Below, piece after piece: positions 1 to 6,724 of a DNA stretch of 22,384 nt; the first letter of the stretch is position 1, and every line of letters starts with the position of its first letter. Made by a program: the position numbers and the translations under genes. The notes under the pieces were generated by a model. That model searched no databases and was not told where the DNA came from. It worked only from the letters and a program-made list of their open reading frames with translations. Source of the DNA: CAZGMN01 sp964645765 (GTDB taxonomy: Bacteria; Acidobacteriota; Aminicenantia; Aminicenantales; Aminicenantaceae); NCBI GenBank assembly GCA_964645765.1, contig CAZYBE010000048.1, positions 1 through 22,384 of the forward strand. Direction: 5' to 3'.

Positions 1-1
1 T

Positions 2-337
2 GGCGGTGTTGTCGGAGGCATCCTGGGTGGTGTTGTCGGCGAGGTCGAAGCCCCGGTTAGAGCTATGGGTGAAATCAAACAGCCTAGATGCATCAAAAGG
101 GTCGAACCTGTTTATCCTGAAATTGCACGCCAGGCGAGGGTGGATGGTGTGGTTATTATCGAAGCCACAACCGACATCTATGGAAGAGTGGTAAATTGGA
201 AGATACTCAAGTCCATCGCTCTTCTCGACCAATCAGCTGTCGACGCTGTTCGCCAATGGCTCTATGAGCCGATGGTCATCAACGGCAGGCCCAGAGGCGT
301 TATCTTTTCGGTCAGTGTTATTTTTAAATTAAAATGA
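2..337 (+). CDS. TonB-family protein, C-terminal part (5' truncated by window edge)
   Basis: The frame is open from base 2, so the gene starts outside the window; the internal ATG at 65 is not its start. The visible product begins with a Gly/Val-rich linker (GGVVGGILGGVVGEV), followed by a TonB C-terminal domain: VEPVYPEIARQARVDGVV, a central V-N-W-K-I-L-K-S strand, LLDQSAVDAVRQWLYEP and a final strand ending in VSVIFKLK. This domain contacts the TonB box of outer-membrane receptors and passes on energy from the inner-membrane ExbB/ExbD motor. The N-terminal anchor is not visible. Glycine-rich linkers of this kind are, from memory, common in Acidobacteriota TonB proteins. The gene converges on the adaptor gene, leaving 25 bases between their stops. 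No ExbB/ExbD gene is in view, so the partner receptor or substrate cannot be told. Confidence 0.9.
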   Translation, partial: GGVVGGILGGVVGEVEAPVRAMGEIKQPRCIKRVEPVYPEIARQARVDGVVIIEATTDIYGRVVNWKILKSIALLDQSAVDAVRQWLYEPMVINGRPRGVIFSVSVIFKLK

Positions 338-362
338 AAAGCTGACTGCTGAAGGAAGGCGG

Positions 363-1598
363 CTATTCTTCTATCCTGACCCTGGCATCATGGGCTAAGG
401 TTCCATGCCCCTCGATACAGACTGATTCCCCCTCTTTAACCCCGTTAAGGATTTCTGCATAGTTCTCATTTTCAAGCCCGACATCAATATATTTCCATTT
501 GGCTAATCCTTCTTCGACCGCAAAGACAAGCTTCCTTCCTCCCCTGACCAGGATGGCTTCTTGGGGAACAAGCAATCTACCCTTATAGATTTCAGCCGCA
601 ATCTCCACCTCGGCATGCATGCCTGGCTTTATTTCTTCAGCAGGGTTGGAGACATCGACGATGACGCTGCATGTCTTGTCCTCGGGGTTGATTATGGGAC
701 TTATGGCCTTGACCTTTCCCTTGAATACTCTCTCTGGATAAGCGCTGAATCTCAAATCAGCCTCTCGGTCAACTTTTATCTTGCCCACTTCGCTCTCCAG
801 CACTTTTGCCCGGACTTGAATCTCGCTGATGTTGACAAGAGTGAAAAGTTCCTGGTTGGCCGTCACCCGCTCCTGGGCCAAGACCTTAATATCACAAACG
901 ATCCCTGAAAAAGGCGCGCGAATCTTTGTCTTCTCGATTTTTATCTGAGCATCTTTGACTGCAATCTCAGCTTGAGTCAACCCTTTAGCAGCCGCCAGGA
1001 TCTCCTCTTTTTTCTCCCCTGATTCAATCAAAGCCATCTCAAAATCTTTGCCCGCCTTCTCAAATGCTTCCCTTGTCATCTTTCCATCCTGGTAAAGCTT
1101 TCTGTCTCTATCATAATCAGCCCTGGCTTTTTGAATCTTTTTCTGATCAGACTCAGACCGTGCCTCTTCAGGTCCGGCAAAACGCTTTTCCAGCAATAAT
1201 TCTGATAAAGTTTTCAGATGCGATGCCTTTGCTGTTTCAAGTCCCAATCTATACTCTTCGTCATCAAGCACAACCAACAACTCCCCTTCCCTGACATGTT
1301 TGCTTTCTTCGATATTCAGGCTCTTAATAACGCCCGAGACTTCGGCTGATATTTTCATTTTCTTGCTGGTCACAGCTTCTCCGGGAGATTTTAGCTTGAT
1401 CACCAGGTCTCCTCGGCTCACTTTGGCGACTTTCACTGGAATAGACGCTTCTTCAGCCTTTTGCGTTTCTGCTGTGGAGCCCTTAGAAGATTTTTCCGCA
1501 GATTTGGCTGGCTTGTGCTTTAAAAAGAAGAAAAAAGCCAGCGCTGCGATGACAATCACAATGAATGAAATTCCTAATATCTTTTTCGGAAACACCAT
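363..1598 (-). CDS. Efflux RND/HlyD-family periplasmic adaptor subunit
   Basis: The 411-residue product has the usual order of a membrane-fusion protein. Residues 7-26 form a hydrophobic signal anchor. A first lipoyl half (about 72-115) contains the ISAEVSGVIKSL segment. A Lys/Glu-rich helical hairpin (about 120-215) follows, then the second lipoyl half with IRAPFSGIV, a beta-barrel region, and a C-terminal membrane-proximal domain (GMHAEVEI, LVPQEAILVRGG). Such proteins link an inner-membrane RND or ABC pump to an outer-membrane channel; the family does not reveal the substrate. The ATG is preceded by AGAGGAG at good spacing. A sigma70-like promoter lies in the 84-base gap behind the GH3 gene. 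No pump or TolC gene is adjacent: downstream is the convergent TonB gene, so the adaptor appears to be transcribed alone. Confidence 0.9.
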   Translation of the reverse strand: MVFPKKILGISFIVIVIAALAFFFFLKHKPAKSAEKSSKGSTAETQKAEEASIPVKVAKVSRGDLVIKLKSPGEAVTSKKMKISAEVSGVIKSLNIEESKHVREGELLVVLDDEEYRLGLETAKASHLKTLSELLLEKRFAGPEEARSESDQKKIQKARADYDRDRKLYQDGKMTREAFEKAGKDFEMALIESGEKKEEILAAAKGLTQAEIAVKDAQIKIEKTKIRAPFSGIVCDIKVLAQERVTANQELFTLVNISEIQVRAKVLESEVGKIKVDREADLRFSAYPERVFKGKVKAISPIINPEDKTCSVIVDVSNPAEEIKPGMHAEVEIAAEIYKGRLLVPQEAILVRGGRKLVFAVEEGLAKWKYIDVGLENENYAEILNGVKEGESVCIEGHGTLAHDARVRIEE

Positions 1599-1644
1599 CT
1601 TTCTCTACTCCTCTTGCTCAATGTTTAAAATCGACTTCGCTTCT

Positions 1645-1673
1645 ATACTAAAATCAACGAAACGAATTGTCAA
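1645..1673 (-). promoter_or_regulatory. sigma70-type promoter of the adaptor gene
   Basis: On the minus strand TTGACA (1668-1673) and TAGTAT (1645-1650) are separated by exactly 17 bases. Transcription would start about 40 bases before the adaptor ATG. This suggests the adaptor is not simply co-transcribed with the upstream GH3 gene. Confidence 0.6.
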
Positions 1674-1682
1674 ATTATCTCA

Positions 1683-3461
1683 CTAAAAGGAAGGAGTGTT
1701 CTCATTTTTCCTGAACAAACTCAAGCCATGACCTAAAGGATAGAGACCCGGAAGAGAAACGGGCAGCCTGCCCTTAATCTCTATTTCTCCAAAAAGAGCT
1801 TTCACGACACCTTCTTGAACTTGAGGAGTCCAACGGTAAGCACAGATGTAACAATCAACGTCGGGAAAATGTTTCAAGAAATAGGGGCTTCCAAAAGAGA
1901 TGACAATGACCGGAGCAGAATTCGCGGCTGCTTGCTTCACGAGGTCGATATGTTTCAGTTCAAGGTCGACGCTTCCCTTCCAAGCACGGAGGGTGGAGAA
2001 AAGAGCAAAGACGATAACATCGGCCTCTCTTGCCTTCTGAGCTGCCTCTTGAATCAACTCTCCTCCAGTGGAGGAATCAGCGTAGAAACTAAAAACTGTT
2101 GAAGACCTCTTTTCAATTTGTTGAATAAAGGGTCTTCCTGCAAAGTATCCGTCTGGATCGCCGCTCAGTGAAAAAATAGCTATCTTCTGATTCAATCCTG
2201 AAAGAGGAAGGATTCCGCCATTGTTCTTGACAAGAGTGATGGCCTTTTCATGCATCTTGAGAGCCAATTCGAGATTTTCTTTTGTTGCCACCCTCTCATC
2301 CAGAGCATCCACATCCACCAGCCTGGTTTTGTGAAGGCCAAGCCTTGCCTTTGCCTCAAGAATTCTTCTCACCGAAGCCGAGATCCTCGCTTCAGAAATT
2401 TGGCCAAGCTTAACAGCTTGGATAAGGGAATCAATGACCTCATCCGGTGCGGGAGGAAGAAGGACCATATCTACTCCGGCCTGAACCGCCTTTAAGGCTG
2501 CTTCTTGAGGAGAATAGAGGGAAGTGACTCCCCCCATCCCCATGGAATCTGTGACAATGAGACCTTTGAAGCCAAGCTCTTCTCTGAGAAGACCGGTCAA
2601 GATGAGGGGAGAAAGTGTGGCAGGGAGGTTGGGCGTGGAATCAAGAGCAGGAAGCTGGAGATGGGCGGTCATGATGGCCTGGACGCCGGCTTCAATCGCC
2701 TTTTTAAAGGGATAGAGCTCAACCTTCTCCAGGCGGCTTCGATCTCCGCTTACAGTGGGCAAAACACTATGAGAATCTTGATCCGTGTCACCATGACCCG
2801 GGAAATGCTTGGCTGTGGCGATCAAGCCATTCTCCTGGCACCCTTTTATGAAGGCTGTTGCCAGACGGGAGACTTCCTGGGGGTCTTCGCCGATGGAGCG
2901 AGTGTTGATAATGGGGTTCATAGGGTTGATATTGACATCAGCCACTGGAGCATATGTCACATGAACTCCCATGGCTCTTCCTTCAAGGGAAGTGATCTTG
3001 CCCATGCGGTAGGCCTGCTCTTCTGAGCAAGTTGCGCCGATAGCCATGAGAGGCGGAAACTCGATGGCCCCTTGAATCTGGTTGCCTGCTCCTCGCTCAA
3101 AATCAGATGCAATCAAAAGAGGAATTTTTGCCATTTTTTGCACCGCATTCGTCAGATAGGCAGTCTCATAAACCTGGCCGCCAAAAAGAATCAATCCTCC
3201 AATCTTCCGCTCGACAATCAAATGTTTAAGCCGTTGGAGAGTATCGCTATCCTTGTTGACAAACTGGCCAGAATAGGAACAGGCAATCATCTGTCCAATC
3301 TTCTCTTCCAGGCTCATCCGGCGAAGCGTTTTCTCAACCCATGACATCTCTGAACCTCCGAAAAAAAGCTTTGGCTTATAAACACCGCGCGGGCTGCAGG
3401 AAGCAAGGAAAAGAAGGAGGATTGTTGAGGCCAGGAAAAATTTATTTCTCGTTTTTCTCAT
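1683..3461 (-). CDS. Lipoprotein GH3 beta-N-acetylhexosaminidase (NagZ-like)
   Basis: The start is set at 3461, not at an in-frame ATG 75 bases upstream (3536). From 3461 the protein opens with a clean lipoprotein signal, MRKTRNKFFLASTILLLFLASC with the lipobox Cys at residue 22, and AGAGGAG lies just before this ATG. The 592-residue product has the GH3 TIM barrel with the N-acetylglucosaminidase signature KHFPGHGDTDQDSH (218-231), whose His/Asp pair acts as acid/base in NagZ, and the nucleophile segment VTDSMGM (Asp305). A second alpha/beta domain follows (about 400-592), as in the two-domain lipoprotein NagZ (YbbD) of Bacillus; single-domain proteobacterial NagZ is much shorter. The likely role is removal of terminal GlcNAc from muropeptides or other glycans in the periplasm or at the outer membrane. 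Activity on other beta-hexosaminides is possible. The adaptor gene follows 84 bases downstream. Confidence 0.9.
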   Translation of the reverse strand: MRKTRNKFFLASTILLLFLASCSPRGVYKPKLFFGGSEMSWVEKTLRRMSLEEKIGQMIACSYSGQFVNKDSDTLQRLKHLIVERKIGGLILFGGQVYETAYLTNAVQKMAKIPLLIASDFERGAGNQIQGAIEFPPLMAIGATCSEEQAYRMGKITSLEGRAMGVHVTYAPVADVNINPMNPIINTRSIGEDPQEVSRLATAFIKGCQENGLIATAKHFPGHGDTDQDSHSVLPTVSGDRSRLEKVELYPFKKAIEAGVQAIMTAHLQLPALDSTPNLPATLSPLILTGLLREELGFKGLIVTDSMGMGGVTSLYSPQEAALKAVQAGVDMVLLPPAPDEVIDSLIQAVKLGQISEARISASVRRILEAKARLGLHKTRLVDVDALDERVATKENLELALKMHEKAITLVKNNGGILPLSGLNQKIAIFSLSGDPDGYFAGRPFIQQIEKRSSTVFSFYADSSTGGELIQEAAQKAREADVIVFALFSTLRAWKGSVDLELKHIDLVKQAAANSAPVIVISFGSPYFLKHFPDVDCYICAYRWTPQVQEGVVKALFGEIEIKGRLPVSLPGLYPLGHGLSLFRKNENTPSF

Positions 3462-3819
3462 CTTAAAAGTCTCCTCTTTGATTTCTCGTCTCTCCCCTTT
3501 TCGATGAAAATCATATTCGCCATATATTCGAATCAAGCTCGCTTCTTCTTTTTATATCTGCTCATTGCAAAAGTGATTGATTTATAGCACCTTATTTTTC
3601 TTAATTCAAGCTCTTCACAGAATTTGTCTTCCATCGCAGCAAAAATGCATAGCCTTTCTAAGAAGTGTCCGCAAATTCGTGATATGAATGGGCTCAGGTT
3701 GGGTGTTGAGAAAACCATATGAGCCATAACGGGCTTTTCCATCACGGAAAAAAAGATGCATACGCCTTTCTACTCAAACTGTTTGTTTATTTCAATTTGT
3801 CTTATAATAACGCCAAACC
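3462..3819. other. Divergent intergenic region between GH3 gene and thiE
   Basis: These 358 bases hold no convincing gene. They carry the GH3 ribosome site (AGAGGAG, minus strand) and a weak minus-strand promoter candidate: TTGATT at 3531-3536 and TATGAT at 3510-3515, with a short 15-base spacer. On the plus strand a TATAAT lies just before thiE. A 70-codon minus-strand frame (3533-3745) has no ribosome site or recognisable domain. Nothing else is seen. Confidence 0.5.
3803..3808 (+). promoter_or_regulatory. -10 element close to thiE
   Basis: A perfect TATAAT ends 11 bases before the thiE ATG at 3820. The nearest -35-like hexamer, TTGTTT (3783-3788), is only 14 bases away, so the -35 is poor. 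If the element is used, the mRNA would be leaderless or nearly so, which fits the lack of a Shine-Dalgarno sequence before the ATG. There is no room for a TPP riboswitch between this site and the start. Confidence 0.35.
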
Positions 3820-4455
3820 ATGAGAGAGATGGATTTCATCCTGTGTCTCATCGCGGATGCAGAGACAGCAAGAGGAAGGAAGATTCCTTCTATCATCGAG
3901 CAAGCGGTTCGTGGCGGAGTGAATCTGGTTCAACTCCGGGCAAAGAATCTGGAGACTCGTGAGTTCCTCGCCTTGGCTCTCGAGGTTTCCAAAGTCCTTG
4001 AAGCAAAAAAAACCCCGTTCATCATCAACGACAGAGTCGATATCGCTCAAGCCTGCGGGGCAAGCGGTGTTCATCTTGGACAGGAAGACTTGTCTCTTCC
4101 AATGGCTCGGAAAATGTTGGGAAAGAAAAAAAGGATCGGCATCACCGTGAACACCCTGAGAGAAGCCCAGGAGGCTGAAGCAGGAGGAGCTGATTACCTG
4201 GGTGTTGGTCCAGTTTTCTCCACTCTCACTAAGAAGGAGCTGAGGCCTCTTCTCGGCCTTCCAGGACTAAAAGCCATAAGAGAGAAAGTCAAGATACCCA
4301 TCCTGGCTATCGGAGGAATAAACGTCAGCAATGCAAGGCAAGTGATGGAGTGTGGAGTGGACGGGATTGCTGTTGTCGCGGCGATTATGGCTGCAAAAAA
4401 CATCTGCAGGGCCACAAAGGAATTGATTGAAGCCATGGGCTGTTATAAGCGATGA
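3820..4455 (+). CDS. thiE: Thiamine-phosphate synthase
   Basis: ThiE couples HMP diphosphate (HMP-PP) with the thiazole phosphate (THZ-P) to give thiamine phosphate in the cytoplasm. The 211-residue TIM-barrel protein has the family's ordered motifs: VQLRAK (37-42), IINDRVDIA (68-76), GVHLGQEDL (83-91), DYLGVGPVFST followed by TKKE (125-140), and the phosphate-binding IGGINVSNA (164-172). The strand that usually reads G-(V/I)-S-x-H-S/T reads GITVNT here (107-112), a Ser-to-Thr and His-to-Asn change. A weaker, TenI-like paralogue is therefore not fully excluded, but the remaining motifs favour ThiE. No other thi gene is nearby, and the gene stands alone between divergent and convergent neighbours. 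The alternative ATG at 3829 would lose three residues; no ribosome site decides between them. Confidence 0.88.
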   Translation: MREMDFILCLIADAETARGRKIPSIIEQAVRGGVNLVQLRAKNLETREFLALALEVSKVLEAKKTPFIINDRVDIAQACGASGVHLGQEDLSLPMARKMLGKKKRIGITVNTLREAQEAEAGGADYLGVGPVFSTLTKKELRPLLGLPGLKAIREKVKIPILAIGGINVSNARQVMECGVDGIAVVAAIMAAKNICRATKELIEAMGCYKR

Positions 4456-4481
4456 GCAAGACTCATGAATGGAAGCGTACG

Positions 4482-4916
4482 CTAGCAAATTTTAATTTTC
4501 CTCTGGTCATCTTCTCCGAATTCAATGTCAACTTGAATAGCCTCGAGTTTAAATTTTATCTTCTCTGCCCACTCAACGATGATGACCCCCTGGCCGAGAT
4601 AATCCTCCCATCCCAGGTCGAGTATCTCGGAGTCCTTAGCCAGACGGTAGAGGTCGATATGAAATATCAGGCACTTTCCCTGATAGATGTTGACCAGGGT
4701 GAAGGAAGGGCTGCAGACTTGATGGGTATCCTTTACCCCTAGGCCGGCAGCTATCCCTTTGGCAAAAATCGTCTTCCCTGACCCAAGTTCGCCTTTTAGG
4801 AGAACGACTTCCTGGCCTTTAAAGCTCTGCGCAAGATTCTTGGCCAGGAGAAACGTCTCTTGTTCAGAGCGGGTTAAATACTCTTTTTCCTTTCCCCGGC
4901 ACCTCCTGTTTTTCAT
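4482..4916 (-). CDS. tsaE: tRNA threonylcarbamoyladenosine biosynthesis ATPase TsaE
   Basis: The 144-residue P-loop protein has Walker A GELGSGKT (42-49), the switch-like segment SPSFTLVNIYQG (69-80), HIDLYRL (86-92) and VEWAEK (114-119), all typical of TsaE/YjeE. TsaE works with TsaB and TsaD in adding threonylcarbamoyl to A37 of ANN-decoding tRNAs. It lies 16 bases after nnr on the same strand, an arrangement (yjeF-yjeE) found in many bacteria, so co-transcription is likely. The start is odd: no ribosome site precedes the ATG at 4916, while a strong AGGAGGTG occurs inside codons 4-6 with no in-frame start codon suitably placed after it. Translation may depend on coupling to nnr. Confidence 0.92.
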   Translation of the reverse strand: MKNRRCRGKEKEYLTRSEQETFLLAKNLAQSFKGQEVVLLKGELGSGKTIFAKGIAAGLGVKDTHQVCSPSFTLVNIYQGKCLIFHIDLYRLAKDSEILDLGWEDYLGQGVIIVEWAEKIKFKLEAIQVDIEFGEDDQRKIKIC

Positions 4917-4932
4917 GGTTCGATTTGACCGT

Positions 4933-6483
4933 TCAAGATTGCAGAAGTTTGACGGCAGGAGGAAGATAGCGGATGATGTCGCCTGCAGTCAAAGCCTTCT
5001 CTCCAAGCTTCTCAGCACCGATATCGCCGCTCAAGCCGTGAACATAGACAGCAGCAAGAATCGCTTCGAGCGGCTTCTTCTCCTGGATGAGCATCGAAGC
5101 AATCATCCCGCTCAGGACATCTCCTGAGCCTGCTGTCGCCATCCCAGGGTTTCCGGTAGGATTGACGAAAACGTCTCCCTCAGGAGTGGCAATAAGGGTC
5201 CTGTAACCTTTGAGCACGAGATAGGCCGAGTTTTCCTGAGCAAATTGAGGGGCAAGCTCCAATCTTTTCTCCAAAACATCGCGGATCGAGAGTTTGAGCA
5301 GCCGGGCAAATTCACCAGGATGAGGAGTGAGCACGACAGGCTTGGGCAAAGATTTTATGATTTCTGGCTTCACGGCCAGTATGTTCAGCGCATCAGCATC
5401 GATAACTGCTGGGAGGTCGAGCTTGGGCAATAAGGAAAGGACAAGCTCTGCTGTCGAGGAATGAGTTGAGATGCCTGGTCCGATGAGAAGGGCGTTCTTG
5501 CCTTGGAGGAGATTCATCACTCTATCCAGGGCTTCGGCCGAGAGCGTTCTGGCTGAAGTTTCAGGCAAAGGCTCGGTCATCAACTCAATCATGGAGCGAG
5601 CAATGATAGGAAGGCAGCTCTCAGGAACTCCCAAGGTCACCAGGCCTGCTCCCATCTTCAAGGCAGCCTTTCCAGCCATGACAGCTGCTCCTGTTTTCCC
5701 AAAGGAGCCGGATAGGATAAAAAGATGGCCATAGGTTCCTTTATGAGTGTCCTTTCTGCGCCTCACAAAATAAGGCAGGATAGTTTCTCTCTCCACAAGC
5801 TCCAGCTTGAGGCTCTTGTCTTCGAAGAGGAAAGGAGGGACTCCTATATCAGCCACCACCAGCTCACCAATGTATTCTTCGGCAGGAGGAAAAATGTGAG
5901 CGATTTTTGGAGCAGCCAAGGTCACGGTTAAGTCGGCCTTGACGCAGGGACCGATGATTTGAAAAGTATCGGAGGAGAGGCCGGAGGGAATATCAACCGA
6001 AATCTTGTAAGCTTTCGCTTTGTTAATTTCTTCTATAGCTGCAGCGTAAAGCCCCTGAGCAGGACTGGCGAGTCCTGTCCCAAAAATAGCATCCACAACC
6101 AGGGAAGAATCAAAAATATTATTTTTTTGGCGCTTCCAATCCTGGAGAGAACAGACTTCCTTGATTTTTATGCCGCTTTTTTCAGCGATTCTTAAATTCA
6201 CGGCAGCATCTCCCTTTACCTCCTGCTTGGAAGCCAGCAGCAAAACCAAGGGGGCGGCTCCGAGGTTTGAAAGATGCCGGGCAACAACAAAGCCATCCCC
6301 GCCGTTGTTTCCCTTGCCGGCGACGATGACGATTTTTTCCTTGCTGATTTGAGGAAACCTGCTCAAGATATTCTTAACAACCTGAAGGCCAGCATTTTCC
6401 ATCAGAATCGGGCCCAAGATCCCGATCTCCTCGATAGCCCTGCGGTCAATCTCTTTCATCTGCCTTGAAGTTAGGATTTTCAT
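4933..6483 (-). CDS. nnr: Bifunctional NAD(P)H-hydrate epimerase / ADP-dependent dehydratase
   Basis: The 516-residue protein repairs damaged hydrated NADH and NADPH. The N-terminal YjeF-type epimerase half (about 1-225) has AGKGNNGGDGFV (55-66), VDAIFGTG (130-137) and DIPSG (164-168). The C-terminal ribokinase-like dehydratase half (about 235-516) has KGTYGH (248-253), DADALN (362-367), TPHPGE (386-391) and GNPGMATAGSGDVLSG (444-459), the ATP/ADP-binding and catalytic signature. Length and order match the fused bacterial enzyme. The ATG follows AAGGAG at six bases. An extended -10 element lies further upstream in the region shared with the divergent plsY-like gene. tsaE follows 16 bases downstream. 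Confidence 0.95.
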   Translation of the reverse strand: MKILTSRQMKEIDRRAIEEIGILGPILMENAGLQVVKNILSRFPQISKEKIVIVAGKGNNGGDGFVVARHLSNLGAAPLVLLLASKQEVKGDAAVNLRIAEKSGIKIKEVCSLQDWKRQKNNIFDSSLVVDAIFGTGLASPAQGLYAAAIEEINKAKAYKISVDIPSGLSSDTFQIIGPCVKADLTVTLAAPKIAHIFPPAEEYIGELVVADIGVPPFLFEDKSLKLELVERETILPYFVRRRKDTHKGTYGHLFILSGSFGKTGAAVMAGKAALKMGAGLVTLGVPESCLPIIARSMIELMTEPLPETSARTLSAEALDRVMNLLQGKNALLIGPGISTHSSTAELVLSLLPKLDLPAVIDADALNILAVKPEIIKSLPKPVVLTPHPGEFARLLKLSIRDVLEKRLELAPQFAQENSAYLVLKGYRTLIATPEGDVFVNPTGNPGMATAGSGDVLSGMIASMLIQEKKPLEAILAAVYVHGLSGDIGAEKLGEKALTAGDIIRYLPPAVKLLQS

Positions 6484-6530
6484 AGTTGCTCCTTTGGATG
6501 CGCTTTAAGAATTCGTCCGCATTTTATTGG

Positions 6531-6539
6531 ATTTTACCA
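6531..6539 (-). promoter_or_regulatory. Extended -10 promoter candidate for nnr-tsaE
   Basis: On the minus strand the bases read TGGTAAAAT, an extended -10 (TGn plus TAAAAT). The -35 position has no good match. It sits about 50 bases before the nnr ATG. Confidence 0.35.
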
Positions 6540-6573
6540 TAAAACGAGGAGTGCTACGATTCGATTTTTTTGT

Positions 6574-6602
6574 TTGACATTCTCATTTCCTCTTAATTAT
6601 AT
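6574..6602 (+). promoter_or_regulatory. sigma70-type promoter of the PlsY-kinase fusion gene
   Basis: TTGACA (6574-6579) and TTATAT (6597-6602) are separated by 17 bases. The predicted leader is about 110 bases and contains a hairpin at 6613-6636 (7-bp stem TGGAGAA/TTCTCCA). There is no T-run after this stem, so it does not look like a terminator; it may affect mRNA stability or translation. Confidence 0.6.
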
Positions 6603-6724
6603 TTCCCCATTGTGGAGAAAGAAAATTTCTTCTCCATTCCCTGCCTAGAAAAGCATTCATCACTAGAAAATTGTTCTATTCCCGTTTGAGGTTTTTAAAA
6701 AAAATCAACCTTTAAGGTTTGACT

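Noticed and set aside
3462..3536. 25-residue N-terminal extension of the GH3 protein
   Set aside because: It would place charged residues before a clear lipoprotein signal, while AGAGGAG precedes the ATG at 3461.
3533..3745. 70-codon minus-strand frame between GH3 gene and thiE
   Set aside because: No ribosome site, no recognisable domain, and it would overlap the GH3 upstream control region.
6613..6636. Hairpin in the leader of the PlsY-kinase gene as a terminator
   Set aside because: The stem is AT-rich and no T-run follows it; nothing upstream on the plus strand needs terminating there.
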